Source: Fictibacillus nanhaiensis
Lineage (GTDB): Bacteria > Bacillota > Bacilli > Bacillales > Fictibacillaceae
Reading direction: 5' to 3'
DNA: 64,000 nt
NCBI RefSeq assembly: GCF_023715445.1
Contig: NZ_JAMBOD010000008.1
Span: forward strand, 62,001 to 126,000
Shown here: positions 40,184 through 48,483 of the stretch, one piece after another
Layout of the letters: every line of letters starts with the position of its first letter
Position numbering within the stretch: the first letter of the stretch is position 1
Translations under genes and position numbers: made by a program
The notes under the pieces: model-generated
Told to the model about the DNA's origin: nothing
Databases searched by the model: none
The model's input: the letters and a program-made list of their open reading frames with translations, nothing else

Positions 40184-42595
40184 CTATCCTACTAAAACAC
40201 GTAATTGGTCATTCACTTTCGCGTGTTTTTTACTTTTAACTAGCGTCATTTCATCATATTTCTCAACCTTATAATCATCGCTCGGCAAAATCTTCGTTCC
40301 ACCACCAAAAGCGATAACATCCTCCGCTTGTGTTAAGCGGAAATCAATACTTCCTTCATTCACTGCCACAATTTCAGCCGTTGAATATTTAATCGTAACG
40401 GAGCCGATTGATAGATTCATGGGAAGCATAACACCGTCTTTGCTTTGAAGGAGGATCTTCCTTCCATCAAACAGCTTCTCTTCACCATCAGTAATCGTGA
40501 ACTCTTTATCGAATCCATCCAGATTCAACAAATGCACAAACCGCTCGCCTTCCCCATTAGATGTGGTGGTCATAAAGATACCGTGGTGCTTGAAGTCATG
40601 TGATAACTTAACCGATGCACCTAATCTCTCAAGCGCTTTTTTAAAGAACGGCAAATCACAGCGATATGCGCCAGCCACAACGATTGCGCGTCCGCTGCCA
40701 ACCACAGACTCAAACCCGCAAACATCATTTGATCCGTACACCCGCAAAATGGGAGTCACTTCTTCCCCAGTTTCAAATCCTTGTGCAAAATAAGATCTGA
40801 TCTCAGGCTGCTCTGCCGCCCAGTTGTCTCCATAGATTGAGAGATAGTGACGGTGATGACCTCGACTATAACTCTTGTAAGTCACACCGAGAGCATCTGC
40901 TAGAATCGTACAGTCCTTCCCTTCCATATCATAAAGAGGGACCTCGCCGTACAGAAGGATTTTCCCGCCATCTTGAAGATAGTTTACTAGCTTCTCCTGA
41001 ATCCCGCCGTCCATATAGCGGGCGGAAGGCAATGCCAGTACCGGAGTATCGTCCTTCACGAGCGGCTTGTTCTGAACATCAACAGCTGTAAAGCGGTATC
41101 CGTTCAAAAGCATCGCACGGCCCATGATCTCCCATGCGCCAGCACCGCGATTCGCTTCGATGTTGGAGAGGATCTCACGCATCGCTTTACTGCCAGGATA
41201 TCGGTACTCCGTCATATAATAATCCGGGATGAAGGCAAACGACACACCATCACGCTCTTCATCCATCGTAGCTAGCTTTTCTCCAACCGCCATCACACTT
41301 TGATTTACGCGGGACATACGCGGGAACGTATAGTTATAATCTCCTTCAGGACCAATTGGCGCGGCAAATCCATGCCGTTCACCGGTTGAGGCGATCCGGT
41401 CGTTCCCATCATCAACAAGCGTGTCCAGACGCGCATTCCGGCCGCCGGCAAACAAATAATAGTTGATCAAACGGTTTCCTTGGGCAAGACACATCCGGAG
41501 TTTAAAGTCAGCTGCTGATGGATCGTAACGCTCACCAAGTGTTTCGCCAAAGTTTCCGTCGCCACAGTTGAACTCAACAGATGTTAACGGCTGATCCGCG
41601 CCATGAACAGCCTCCATTAGTCCATTGATAATATAGAGGTCCTGAAACGTCTTCATGTTGAGATCACCAAAATAGATATCAGAACCGGAGATATAACCGG
41701 GTGCTTGTGTATACGATTCATAAAGCTGACTGATGCCAATCGGATAAGTTAACCCACGTCCGCCTCCCGTTCCATGAATATTTACGACAAACGGGATATC
41801 CTTTACACCGAACTCTTCGGCATATTCCCTCAATACCGCTATGTATTTAGCAAAACGGTTCCGCATGTAATACCCGAGATCTTTTAAAAGCTGTGCCGCA
41901 TATTCTTCCTTTGGTGAGCGTAATGCCTGGTTTCGTTCAGGACTCTCCTCTAAAGAGAACGGGTAGCGCACTGAAACGTCATCCCCATATTGATCCTCTA
42001 ACCAGCGAGAAAAGTCGTTCAACAAGTTATCCGTCAGATCAGGTGTATTGCTCACCCATGACAGCATCCCTACTTCGTTATCGAGCTGAAAGGCGATGAT
42101 GCTGCCGCCGTTCGTGTGAAGTCTCGGTGTGATCACTTCCATGACTTTTTCATAATACTTGCGAACTTCTTGTAAAAAACCTGGTGCCAGGTAATCAACC
42201 GTTGGAGTTGTAGCTTCCTTCCCATCCCAGCCTACAGGGATGATCTCAGGATGTTTCTCGTACACCCAATAAGGGAGCCCTTCGTTTTTCATCTCAGCCA
42301 TGATGAACGGCCCTGGACGAACGAAGAAATAAAAGCCGTTCTCTGTACAAAGATCGATAAAGCCAGCTAGGTCTGTCTCCGGGCGCGTTTTCCCCGTAAA
42401 ATCAAACTGACCTTCTACCGGTTCATGCCAAAGCCATGGCACATAAGTCGCCACGGCGTTGCAACCTGTTTCTTTTAGCTTGTCCAATCGATCTTGCCAT
42501 TCACTTTTATCCACACGATAATAATGGATCTCGCCGCATGTGATCAATACCGGTTTTCCGTCAATGATGATCTGCTTATTTTTTATTTCTATCAT
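40184..42595 (-). CDS. Glycoside hydrolase family 35 (beta-galactosidase-like), copy 1
   Basis: An 803-residue GH35-type enzyme without signal peptide. The barrel start GEIHYYRV, then CNAVATYVPWLWHEP and VRPGPFIMAE, are family hallmarks. The likely acid/base is Glu174 in FQLDNEVG, and the likely nucleophile Glu341 in TSVEFNCGDG; the canonical NENEYG-like motif is thus altered to LDNEVG. A paralogue at 56669 shares the same altered motif and Glu174 numbering. The start overlaps the GH144-like stop (ATGA). The cytoplasmic location implies action on imported beta-linked oligosaccharides. Exact linkage is unknown. Confidence 0.88.
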   Translation of the reverse strand: MIEIKNKQIIIDGKPVLITCGEIHYYRVDKSEWQDRLDKLKETGCNAVATYVPWLWHEPVEGQFDFTGKTRPETDLAGFIDLCTENGFYFFVRPGPFIMAEMKNEGLPYWVYEKHPEIIPVGWDGKEATTPTVDYLAPGFLQEVRKYYEKVMEVITPRLHTNGGSIIAFQLDNEVGMLSWVSNTPDLTDNLLNDFSRWLEDQYGDDVSVRYPFSLEESPERNQALRSPKEEYAAQLLKDLGYYMRNRFAKYIAVLREYAEEFGVKDIPFVVNIHGTGGGRGLTYPIGISQLYESYTQAPGYISGSDIYFGDLNMKTFQDLYIINGLMEAVHGADQPLTSVEFNCGDGNFGETLGERYDPSAADFKLRMCLAQGNRLINYYLFAGGRNARLDTLVDDGNDRIASTGERHGFAAPIGPEGDYNYTFPRMSRVNQSVMAVGEKLATMDEERDGVSFAFIPDYYMTEYRYPGSKAMREILSNIEANRGAGAWEIMGRAMLLNGYRFTAVDVQNKPLVKDDTPVLALPSARYMDGGIQEKLVNYLQDGGKILLYGEVPLYDMEGKDCTILADALGVTYKSYSRGHHRHYLSIYGDNWAAEQPEIRSYFAQGFETGEEVTPILRVYGSNDVCGFESVVGSGRAIVVAGAYRCDLPFFKKALERLGASVKLSHDFKHHGIFMTTTSNGEGERFVHLLNLDGFDKEFTITDGEEKLFDGRKILLQSKDGVMLPMNLSIGSVTIKYSTAEIVAVNEGSIDFRLTQAEDVIAFGGGTKILPSDDYKVEKYDEMTLVKSKKHAKVNDQLRVLVG

Positions 42596-43812
42596 TTTAC
42601 CGAACTCTCTTCTTTCTTTTTCCAGCCTAGAAGATCAGCACCGCGTTTCACATATTTGTTTTTCATAAAAAGCTCCCACACTAAACCAGTTTGATAGTTT
42701 TCAATCATCAGCAGCGTTATTCCTTTGTCGATGCCGATGACATGATCGGAGTACCAAGGCGGACTCACATCAAGGTTGTATGAATCCCAAAAACCGTATT
42801 CTCCCCAAAGCTTTGGATGATTTTCATAAAAATACTTCATGGCTGTAATCGATTCTTCTGGTGTGAACACGATCGAACCTGCTGCTCCAGTTGGGGCGAT
42901 CGTACCCTCTAACTCAGGTGTGCACCCTTCATAATAAGGAGGTGCACCTGGTACACGATAACCGGTAGGGCTCGCGCTAGCCGTTAAGCCCCATGAGTTT
43001 TCATGATAGGTTTTAAACTCGTCAGATTTTTCTATACAGAAGGCACGATTTGCTAAGGACGCTTTTACCGAGTTCTCAAACCAGTCGATTCCGTCACCGT
43101 CTACCATTCCTCTAAAATCAACGAACGCATGTGAATATTGGTGAACGAAAAGCGCGTTTCCTGGCGCATGGATGTATTCGTACTCCTTGTACTTGCCTTT
43201 ACTGCGCTTAAATCCTTCATAGATCTTCGCAGGAACCGGATGTGTTGGAGATGCCACGCCAAGGACATACATCATCATCTGTTCTGCATACATGTCCCAA
43301 TGGTGGAAGCCCCCTCTTTCAGGAGTGTAGCCCATATAAAACTGGTTTACCGGCTCATCGTAATAAACGTTCCAGTCCACGCGTGCATAGATTTTTTCAA
43401 AGAGTTCTTTGATCTCTCCACCAAAATATTCAGCGGAAGTAACCGCCCCGCACAAGAAGATCGCCGTATCGATGATCGACGCACAGTCGTACCATTCTTC
43501 GTTCTTTTTCCCCGTTTGCATGTTTAAGAAGTGGTAAAAGAAGCCGCTCGCGTGTTCCACATTGTTGAGGAACGTCTCAAGTGTCCCTTTCGTACGCTCG
43601 TAGCCTTCTTCCTTCGTGATCCAGCCGCGCTCGATTCCGATGATGATTGCAGTTAATCCAAACCCGTTAGACGCGATACTTGCCACTTTTTTGTTTGCTG
43701 ATTGATCTAGAATCAACCCATATCCAGGACTATTCTTATCGGTATTCGCTTCTTTCCAAAAAAAATCAAAACAGCCTTTTGCTTCTAAATCCAAAAGTTT
43801 TTGCGTATCCAT
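42592..43812 (-). CDS. GH144-like (glycoamylase-domain) glycoside hydrolase
   Basis: A 406-residue (alpha/alpha)6-type protein with the Glycoamylase domain found in GH144 endo-beta-1,2-glucanases. The ATG at 43812 follows GAGGGG; the longer frame upstream runs into repeats and is not coding. Typical segments include EAKGCFDFFWKEA near the N-terminus, GFFYHFLN, SIIDTAIFLCG, HQYSHAFVDFRG and ENSWGLTASASPTGY. No signal peptide is seen, so unlike many relatives it should act inside the cell on imported oligomers. It is separated from the transporter genes by 560 bp of repeats but lies on the same strand. Confidence 0.85.
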   Translation of the reverse strand: MDTQKLLDLEAKGCFDFFWKEANTDKNSPGYGLILDQSANKKVASIASNGFGLTAIIIGIERGWITKEEGYERTKGTLETFLNNVEHASGFFYHFLNMQTGKKNEEWYDCASIIDTAIFLCGAVTSAEYFGGEIKELFEKIYARVDWNVYYDEPVNQFYMGYTPERGGFHHWDMYAEQMMMYVLGVASPTHPVPAKIYEGFKRSKGKYKEYEYIHAPGNALFVHQYSHAFVDFRGMVDGDGIDWFENSVKASLANRAFCIEKSDEFKTYHENSWGLTASASPTGYRVPGAPPYYEGCTPELEGTIAPTGAAGSIVFTPEESITAMKYFYENHPKLWGEYGFWDSYNLDVSPPWYSDHVIGIDKGITLLMIENYQTGLVWELFMKNKYVKRGADLLGWKKKEESSVK

Positions 43813-43869
43813 CATAATTCCCCTCTCTATTTTTCGAGTGAGTTTTTGTAAATTTACTTCGTAGACAAG

Positions 43870-44187
43870 TTGATTGAATGCAAGGTGCGAGACTTGAGCT
43901 AGAAGCAGTCGGACAGCACGAAAAGCGGTAGCGGCTCGTTGTTTCACGGTACGTGTTCTTTTATTTCTTACACGTTCGCTCAGACTCATTGAGGTTTCGC
44001 TCAAAAACGCCGAGTTACGCTCAAGATCCTCTTGTTTTCGCTCAAACTACCTTTCGTTTCGCTCAAAATCTTCCTCTTTCGCTCAAAGAACCTCTTCTTT
44101 ACATAAAAACGAGTTCAGAACTCAAGGAGCTCACCGCCACCACGCGGAAGGTGAGCAACCTGAAGCGGAAATCGACCACCCACTACT
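43870..44187. repeat. Degenerate copy of the Bacillaceae intergenic repeat, split by an array
   Basis: The left part (43870 to about 43930, TTGATTGAATGCAAGGTGCG onward) and right part (about 44125-44187, AGGAGCTCACCGC to GCGGAAATCGACCA) align to the two halves of the intact copy at 44241-44372. Between them lies the 20-bp tandem array. This and the next two entries fill the 560-bp gap between the GH144 and permease genes; no gene is seen in it. Confidence 0.65.
43941..44087. repeat. Tandem array of six 20-bp units with leader (copy 1)
   Basis: The leader (43941-43973) holds an ACGTGT / ACACGT inverted pair. Units start at 43974, 43994, 44014, 44034, 44056 and 44076; the core is GTTTCGCTCAAAA with a variable rest. 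The whole element recurs at 63358-63483 with near identity but one unit fewer. Confidence 0.85.
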
Positions 44188-44240
44188 CTTTTTTGTTTGG
44201 TTTTTACAAAAAATTGCTGCTTTTAAACTTCTTTGACAAA

Positions 44241-44372
44241 TTGATTGGAGCGGAAGGTGCGAGACTCCTGCGGGATCAGCGGGACAGGAGAGACCCCAAA
44301 GGCACAAAGCGCCGAGGAGGCTCACCGCACGCCCCGCGGAAAGCGAGCATCCTGGAGCGGAAATCAACCACC
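44241..44372. repeat. Bacillaceae-type imperfect palindromic intergenic repeat
   Basis: A GC-rich element starting TTGATTGGAGCGGAAGGTGC and ending GGAGCGGAAATCAACCA, with TTGATT / AATCAA termini and an internal GGAGGCTCACCGCACGCCCC. I recognise it as the repeat scattered through many Bacillaceae genomes. It abuts the stop of the last permease gene. Confidence 0.7.
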
Positions 44373-44376
44373 CACA

Positions 44377-45357
44377 TTACTCCCCAGTGATCCCTGACCG
44401 ATCAACACCTTCAACAAACCATCGCTGCGTTATAAAATAAACGATCAAGAGCGGCAGTATGGACAGGACTGTTCCTGCCATCTTGATGCCTTCGTTCAAC
44501 TGGTTCTCGCCAAGTCCCATCTCAGCCGGGAACATCTTCTGATACGTGGCAACGAACTTTTGCAGCTGCAGCGGCAAAGTGGTGAGTGCATCCCCAAAAT
44601 AGATGGCCGCCAAATACGTCTCATTCCAGTACCATACGAACGAAAATAAAAATGAAATAATGATCGCTGGCGTAGCCATCGGCAGTGCGATCGTCAGGAA
44701 AATACGGAAGTGACCGGCTCCGTCTAACTGTGCTGCTTCTTCCAGCGCTTTTGGAACGGCTCTAAAAAACTGATAAAAAATCAAGATAAAGATCGCACTG
44801 TTCAGCCCCTGGCCAAACATCGCAGGAAACATGAAGGCTTTTAGACTTCCAAGGATATTCAACTCATTAAAAAAAATATAACGAGGGATGAGTGTCACTT
44901 GCGGCGGAATGATGAACGTCGCCAGCACCAGGACAAAGATAATCTTTTTTCCTTTAAATTCAAAACGTGCAAGTCCGTAGCCGATCACCGCTGCGACAGC
45001 TGTCTGTGCCAAAGCTGGCAGAACGGTCACATAAAGGGTTTCCATTAATGTCGAGAAAAAGTTCAGCACTTGATTGGCTTGCTCATAGTTTCCTGTATAA
45101 AACTGAGTAGGAATCCAGTTCACAAGCGGATTCAGGAGATCGTCTAAGCTTTTAAAACTGTAGACGCCCATATAAAGGAGCGGGTACAGATACACAAACC
45201 CGATCCCAACAAGCAATCCATAGATCAAAACTTTGTAGAGAAGACCGTCTGTGCCTTGCATGCCGAGAAACATTCTTTTCGTTTTAAAATAATACTTATC
45301 AAGCTGCTGGGTCTTTGTTTTAACATAATTCTTATCAAGCTGTGTTTTCGTTTGCAT
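44377..45357 (-). CDS. Carbohydrate ABC transporter permease, MalG type (pair 2)
   Basis: A 326-residue permease with six predicted membrane segments. The ATG at 45357 was chosen because AAAGGAG lies 8 bp upstream; the GTG at 45366 is too close to that site. The cytoplasmic EAA loop is EEAAQLDGAGHFRIFLTIALP near residue 210, which docks the ATPase. It has an extended charged N-terminus (about 35 residues). It pairs with the permease at 45373. It is the last gene before the repeat region. Confidence 0.92.
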   Translation of the reverse strand: MQTKTQLDKNYVKTKTQQLDKYYFKTKRMFLGMQGTDGLLYKVLIYGLLVGIGFVYLYPLLYMGVYSFKSLDDLLNPLVNWIPTQFYTGNYEQANQVLNFFSTLMETLYVTVLPALAQTAVAAVIGYGLARFEFKGKKIIFVLVLATFIIPPQVTLIPRYIFFNELNILGSLKAFMFPAMFGQGLNSAIFILIFYQFFRAVPKALEEAAQLDGAGHFRIFLTIALPMATPAIIISFLFSFVWYWNETYLAAIYFGDALTTLPLQLQKFVATYQKMFPAEMGLGENQLNEGIKMAGTVLSILPLLIVYFITQRWFVEGVDRSGITGE

Positions 45358-45372
45358 CTTCGCCACTCCTTT

Positions 45373-46233
45373 CTATGTGTAATTTTTCTTCCCTTTTAAT
45401 GTCATGACGCCGACCGAAATCGCAAGTGCGAGCGCGATGATAATGAAGTAGATCCAGGATAGTGCAGATGCATAACCGAAACCTGTGTTCACTTTGAACA
45501 TGTTTTTTTGAATATGATCAATAATCGGATTTAACGAAAAGATGGAATACATCACGATCGTGTAGATCAAGTTAACAATGATCATCGGCACTAAGCTTGG
45601 AAGTGTGATCTTCCAGAAAAACTCCCAGTTACTTGCTCCATCGATCTTTGCGGCCTCAAAGATCTGTTTGTCCATTTTTTGCAGGGCAGCAAGGAAAATA
45701 AGGATCTGCACCCCTGAATACCAGAGGATGACGATCAAATTCTTAATTAAATACAGCAGGATTCCGTTAAAAAATCCCTCTGGGTTGTCGTTTAATGCTT
45801 GATAAATGGCATATTGCTCGATAGAGGGAATCGTCGTGATCCCTTGGTCGATAAGTTCTTTAATCACCGGACCGCTCGCGATGATGACCGGCAGAAAGAA
45901 AATCGTCCGGAACATGCCGCGGAACTTGATCTTCTGATTTAAGAGCAGTGCGATTATCAAGGAAAAGACGATGATGATCGGAACAGAAATGACCATCTCC
46001 TCTAGATATGTGGTCACTTTTTCAAGAAACGATCCATCTACTACAAAGGCGTATTCATAGTTTCCGAATTTGATAAATTTCGTCTTAATCCCGCTCGTTG
46101 TAATTTTCACTTCATGAAAGCTTAAATAAAGAGAATACAGAAGAGGAAACGCGGTAAAGATCAGGAAGCCTATAATCCACGGCGATACAAAAAGCAAGCC
46201 AGTGATGCTGTTCTTGTTTCTTAACTTCTTCAT
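45373..46233 (-). CDS. Carbohydrate ABC transporter permease, MalF type (pair 2)
   Basis: A 286-residue permease of the CUT1 group with six predicted segments; the EAA loop reads EAAKIDGASNWEFFWKITLP near residue 192. ATG 46233 follows GGGGGAA. It adjoins the DUF5696-like gene by 3 bp and is part of the same transcript. Which of the two binding proteins it serves is not evident. Confidence 0.93.
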   Translation of the reverse strand: MKKLRNKNSITGLLFVSPWIIGFLIFTAFPLLYSLYLSFHEVKITTSGIKTKFIKFGNYEYAFVVDGSFLEKVTTYLEEMVISVPIIIVFSLIIALLLNQKIKFRGMFRTIFFLPVIIASGPVIKELIDQGITTIPSIEQYAIYQALNDNPEGFFNGILLYLIKNLIVILWYSGVQILIFLAALQKMDKQIFEAAKIDGASNWEFFWKITLPSLVPMIIVNLIYTIVMYSIFSLNPIIDHIQKNMFKVNTGFGYASALSWIYFIIIALALAISVGVMTLKGKKNYT

Positions 46234-46236
46234 CCG

Positions 46237-48483
46237 CTATTCCCCCTTCTCCACGACGGCAAAATTCTTCGCTTCCACTTCAATCCCGTTGCTGGTGTAC
46301 GTTTCGTCCGTGTAATTGACGATGATCGCTTTTCCGTTAGAATACGTGACTTCAACCACTCCGGTCTGGAGTACATTTCTGCTTTCGATTCTTTCTCCTT
46401 CCACTTCACCAAGGCTTGCTTTTACCTTCTTATACTGGTCAACGATCTCGTCTTTCCAGATCTTGAACTCAGACGTGTAGACATCTTTAGACGGTGTTTT
46501 TACCAATAGATGTGACGGCTCGTCTGTTAATAGGAAAGATGGATATGCACCATACTCGATCATACGGAGCACCTGGTCTTTCGGGTCAGAATGAAAATTT
46601 GAAAAAGGAGCGTAATAAGGCATGTAGCCTTTTAATACGATCTGCATAAAAGGAACTGTATCCGTCTCATACACGTAGTTGGACGAATACATCGGAATGT
46701 CCAGATAGCGGTCCGCTGTGTTCCATAAATACGTGTTTGGTTCGTATAACGCAACATTTCCAAGTTTGGTATTTAAGCTGCCAAACATCTTTTTATATGT
46801 CTTAATCGTTTCGTCACGGTATGAAGAAGCCTCTTTGCTGTAGTCCGAGAACAGCGTATAGCCGCTCGTATCAACAGCAAGGTTTGATATGTTGTAATCT
46901 TTGTATTCTTCCACGTCTTTTTTCGCGGCCGCTTGCGCTTTTTCAGGCGAAAGATAGAAAACCGTTTTTTCGTTCTCGCTATGTGAGATCGTTTCAGAGC
47001 TCGCCTTTTTCGCTACGTCTTTACTCCCTGAAAAACCCGAAGCTCCTTCATATGCTTTTGTATAATCGGTATGGAAATAGATCGGAACATCGTTTTTCTT
47101 CAATGCGGCGATGGCGTCCTGTACCTCGCCTTTACTTCCGAGCTTCTCTTCAACCGGGAATCTTGCCGGCAGCGTTCCGGTTAATCCGCCTTCTGACCAG
47201 CCTTTATAAACAACGAACATGTTCGCTACTTCATTTTTCAGTTCATTGGTCAGTTCAGGGATACGGCTGATTTTTGTCATTGGAAGAACGGAATCCCATA
47301 AAAGGCCTTCTTTGATCTCTCCGCCTAAAAACTCAAGCCGGACACCTGTTTGATCTTTTTGTTTCTTGAGTTGTTTTGTTTCCGCTAAATAATCCTGATA
47401 TCTTCTCGCCATCCCGACATAGTCTGCATTTTCTTTTTGAAGAAACATATAGCGCAGCTTGATATTGAAAGGATTGGCTGACTTCTGGAAAACGTTGATC
47501 CCTTTCATTTTCTTGCTCGTCGGCTGATAGTACTCATGCCTGTAATGGAACTGGGATGAGATCCAGTTAAAATCGGTTGAAACACCAGCAGGGTAAGCGA
47601 CGATATCGCCGTAAGAGTGCCCTTCTTCAACGACCGTTAAAAAGGCGTTCTGCTTCACACCATGAACTGCACCGAAAACAGGCATCTTAATCTTCTGCAC
47701 GGGAGAAACCTTTTCGTCACGTTTCTCCGTCTTTTGATAGGCATCGTCAGTTCCGTAGATGGCACCCATAAAAGGAGCATCTGCTGTTTTGGAGCTTTTG
47801 TCATATCGAACAAGCGCTCCCGAGCCATCCGGAATAAACATATAGCCGCTGACGTCGTTCTCGTTCACAGCCCCTAAGAAAGGATAGACTTTCATCGAGA
47901 TGAGTCTCGTATACTTGCTTTCTTTTAGGGACTCTTGCGGAATCGAAACAACTAAACTATCATCATCAAGCTCAACATTCAGCTGAAACTCGATTTTCGC
48001 TTGGTTTACATATACCTTAGCGTTAAAACCGTTTTCGGTGATCTCCACTTTTGGACGGGAATCGTTCGAAGTGATGCTTTCCTGCTTCACTTTTCCCCGT
48101 CTGTCCGTGTAGTCGATCGTGATTGCGGACTGTGCCATCTGCTCCCACGTTTTGTTTAAACGATACTTGTCAGGATGATCCAGACCAGAATTCCACACAT
48201 ACTTTGTTTTCTTGTCTTGAATCTTGACCGCAAGCGACTCTTCGTTCACGTACAAAACGAGATTTTCGTTCTCAGCCGCTTTTTCAAATCCTATAAACGA
48301 AATCTCTTGCTGGATCGGCTCACTCTCTTTTTCAGGTTTCGTGAATGAAGACGCATCATATTTCATGAGATTTTGGCCGTTTTCCTTCACGGCAGGAGGC
48401 TGTTCTTTTTTATCGTTCTGCGCCGCCAGTGCCGTGATCGGCAGCAACAGCAGTGTGAGAACAATCAAAAGTTTCTTATACAC
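46237..48483 (-). CDS. DUF5696-like secreted/anchored protein, possible glycoside hydrolase
   Basis: A 748-residue exported protein starting with a signal peptide (residues 1-21, LTLLLLPITALAA). The GTG start at 48483 has GGAGG 9 bp upstream and overlaps the NHL gene stop. Residues about 60-260 look like a beta-rich domain; GYMFIPDGSGALVRY near 210 is striking. The remainder alternates alpha/beta as a barrel would, with YVGMARRYQDYL, NMFVVYKGWSEGG, VPIYFHTDYTKAYEG and LAVDTSGYTLFSDYS. The arrangement resembles the DUF5696 family and, more remotely, beta-sandwich plus TIM-barrel hydrolases. No catalytic residues can be named with confidence. The neighbours are ABC sugar transport genes. Confidence 0.65.
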   Translation of the reverse strand: MYKKLLIVLTLLLLPITALAAQNDKKEQPPAVKENGQNLMKYDASSFTKPEKESEPIQQEISFIGFEKAAENENLVLYVNEESLAVKIQDKKTKYVWNSGLDHPDKYRLNKTWEQMAQSAITIDYTDRRGKVKQESITSNDSRPKVEITENGFNAKVYVNQAKIEFQLNVELDDDSLVVSIPQESLKESKYTRLISMKVYPFLGAVNENDVSGYMFIPDGSGALVRYDKSSKTADAPFMGAIYGTDDAYQKTEKRDEKVSPVQKIKMPVFGAVHGVKQNAFLTVVEEGHSYGDIVAYPAGVSTDFNWISSQFHYRHEYYQPTSKKMKGINVFQKSANPFNIKLRYMFLQKENADYVGMARRYQDYLAETKQLKKQKDQTGVRLEFLGGEIKEGLLWDSVLPMTKISRIPELTNELKNEVANMFVVYKGWSEGGLTGTLPARFPVEEKLGSKGEVQDAIAALKKNDVPIYFHTDYTKAYEGASGFSGSKDVAKKASSETISHSENEKTVFYLSPEKAQAAAKKDVEEYKDYNISNLAVDTSGYTLFSDYSKEASSYRDETIKTYKKMFGSLNTKLGNVALYEPNTYLWNTADRYLDIPMYSSNYVYETDTVPFMQIVLKGYMPYYAPFSNFHSDPKDQVLRMIEYGAYPSFLLTDEPSHLLVKTPSKDVYTSEFKIWKDEIVDQYKKVKASLGEVEGERIESRNVLQTGVVEVTYSNGKAIIVNYTDETYTSNGIEVEAKNFAVVEKGE

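Noticed and set aside
43953-44390. Reading frames in the repeat region, including the long upstream extension of the GH144-like frame
   Set aside because: They are built from the tandem array and the Bacillaceae repeat. The GH144-like protein has a good start at 43812 with its own ribosome binding site.
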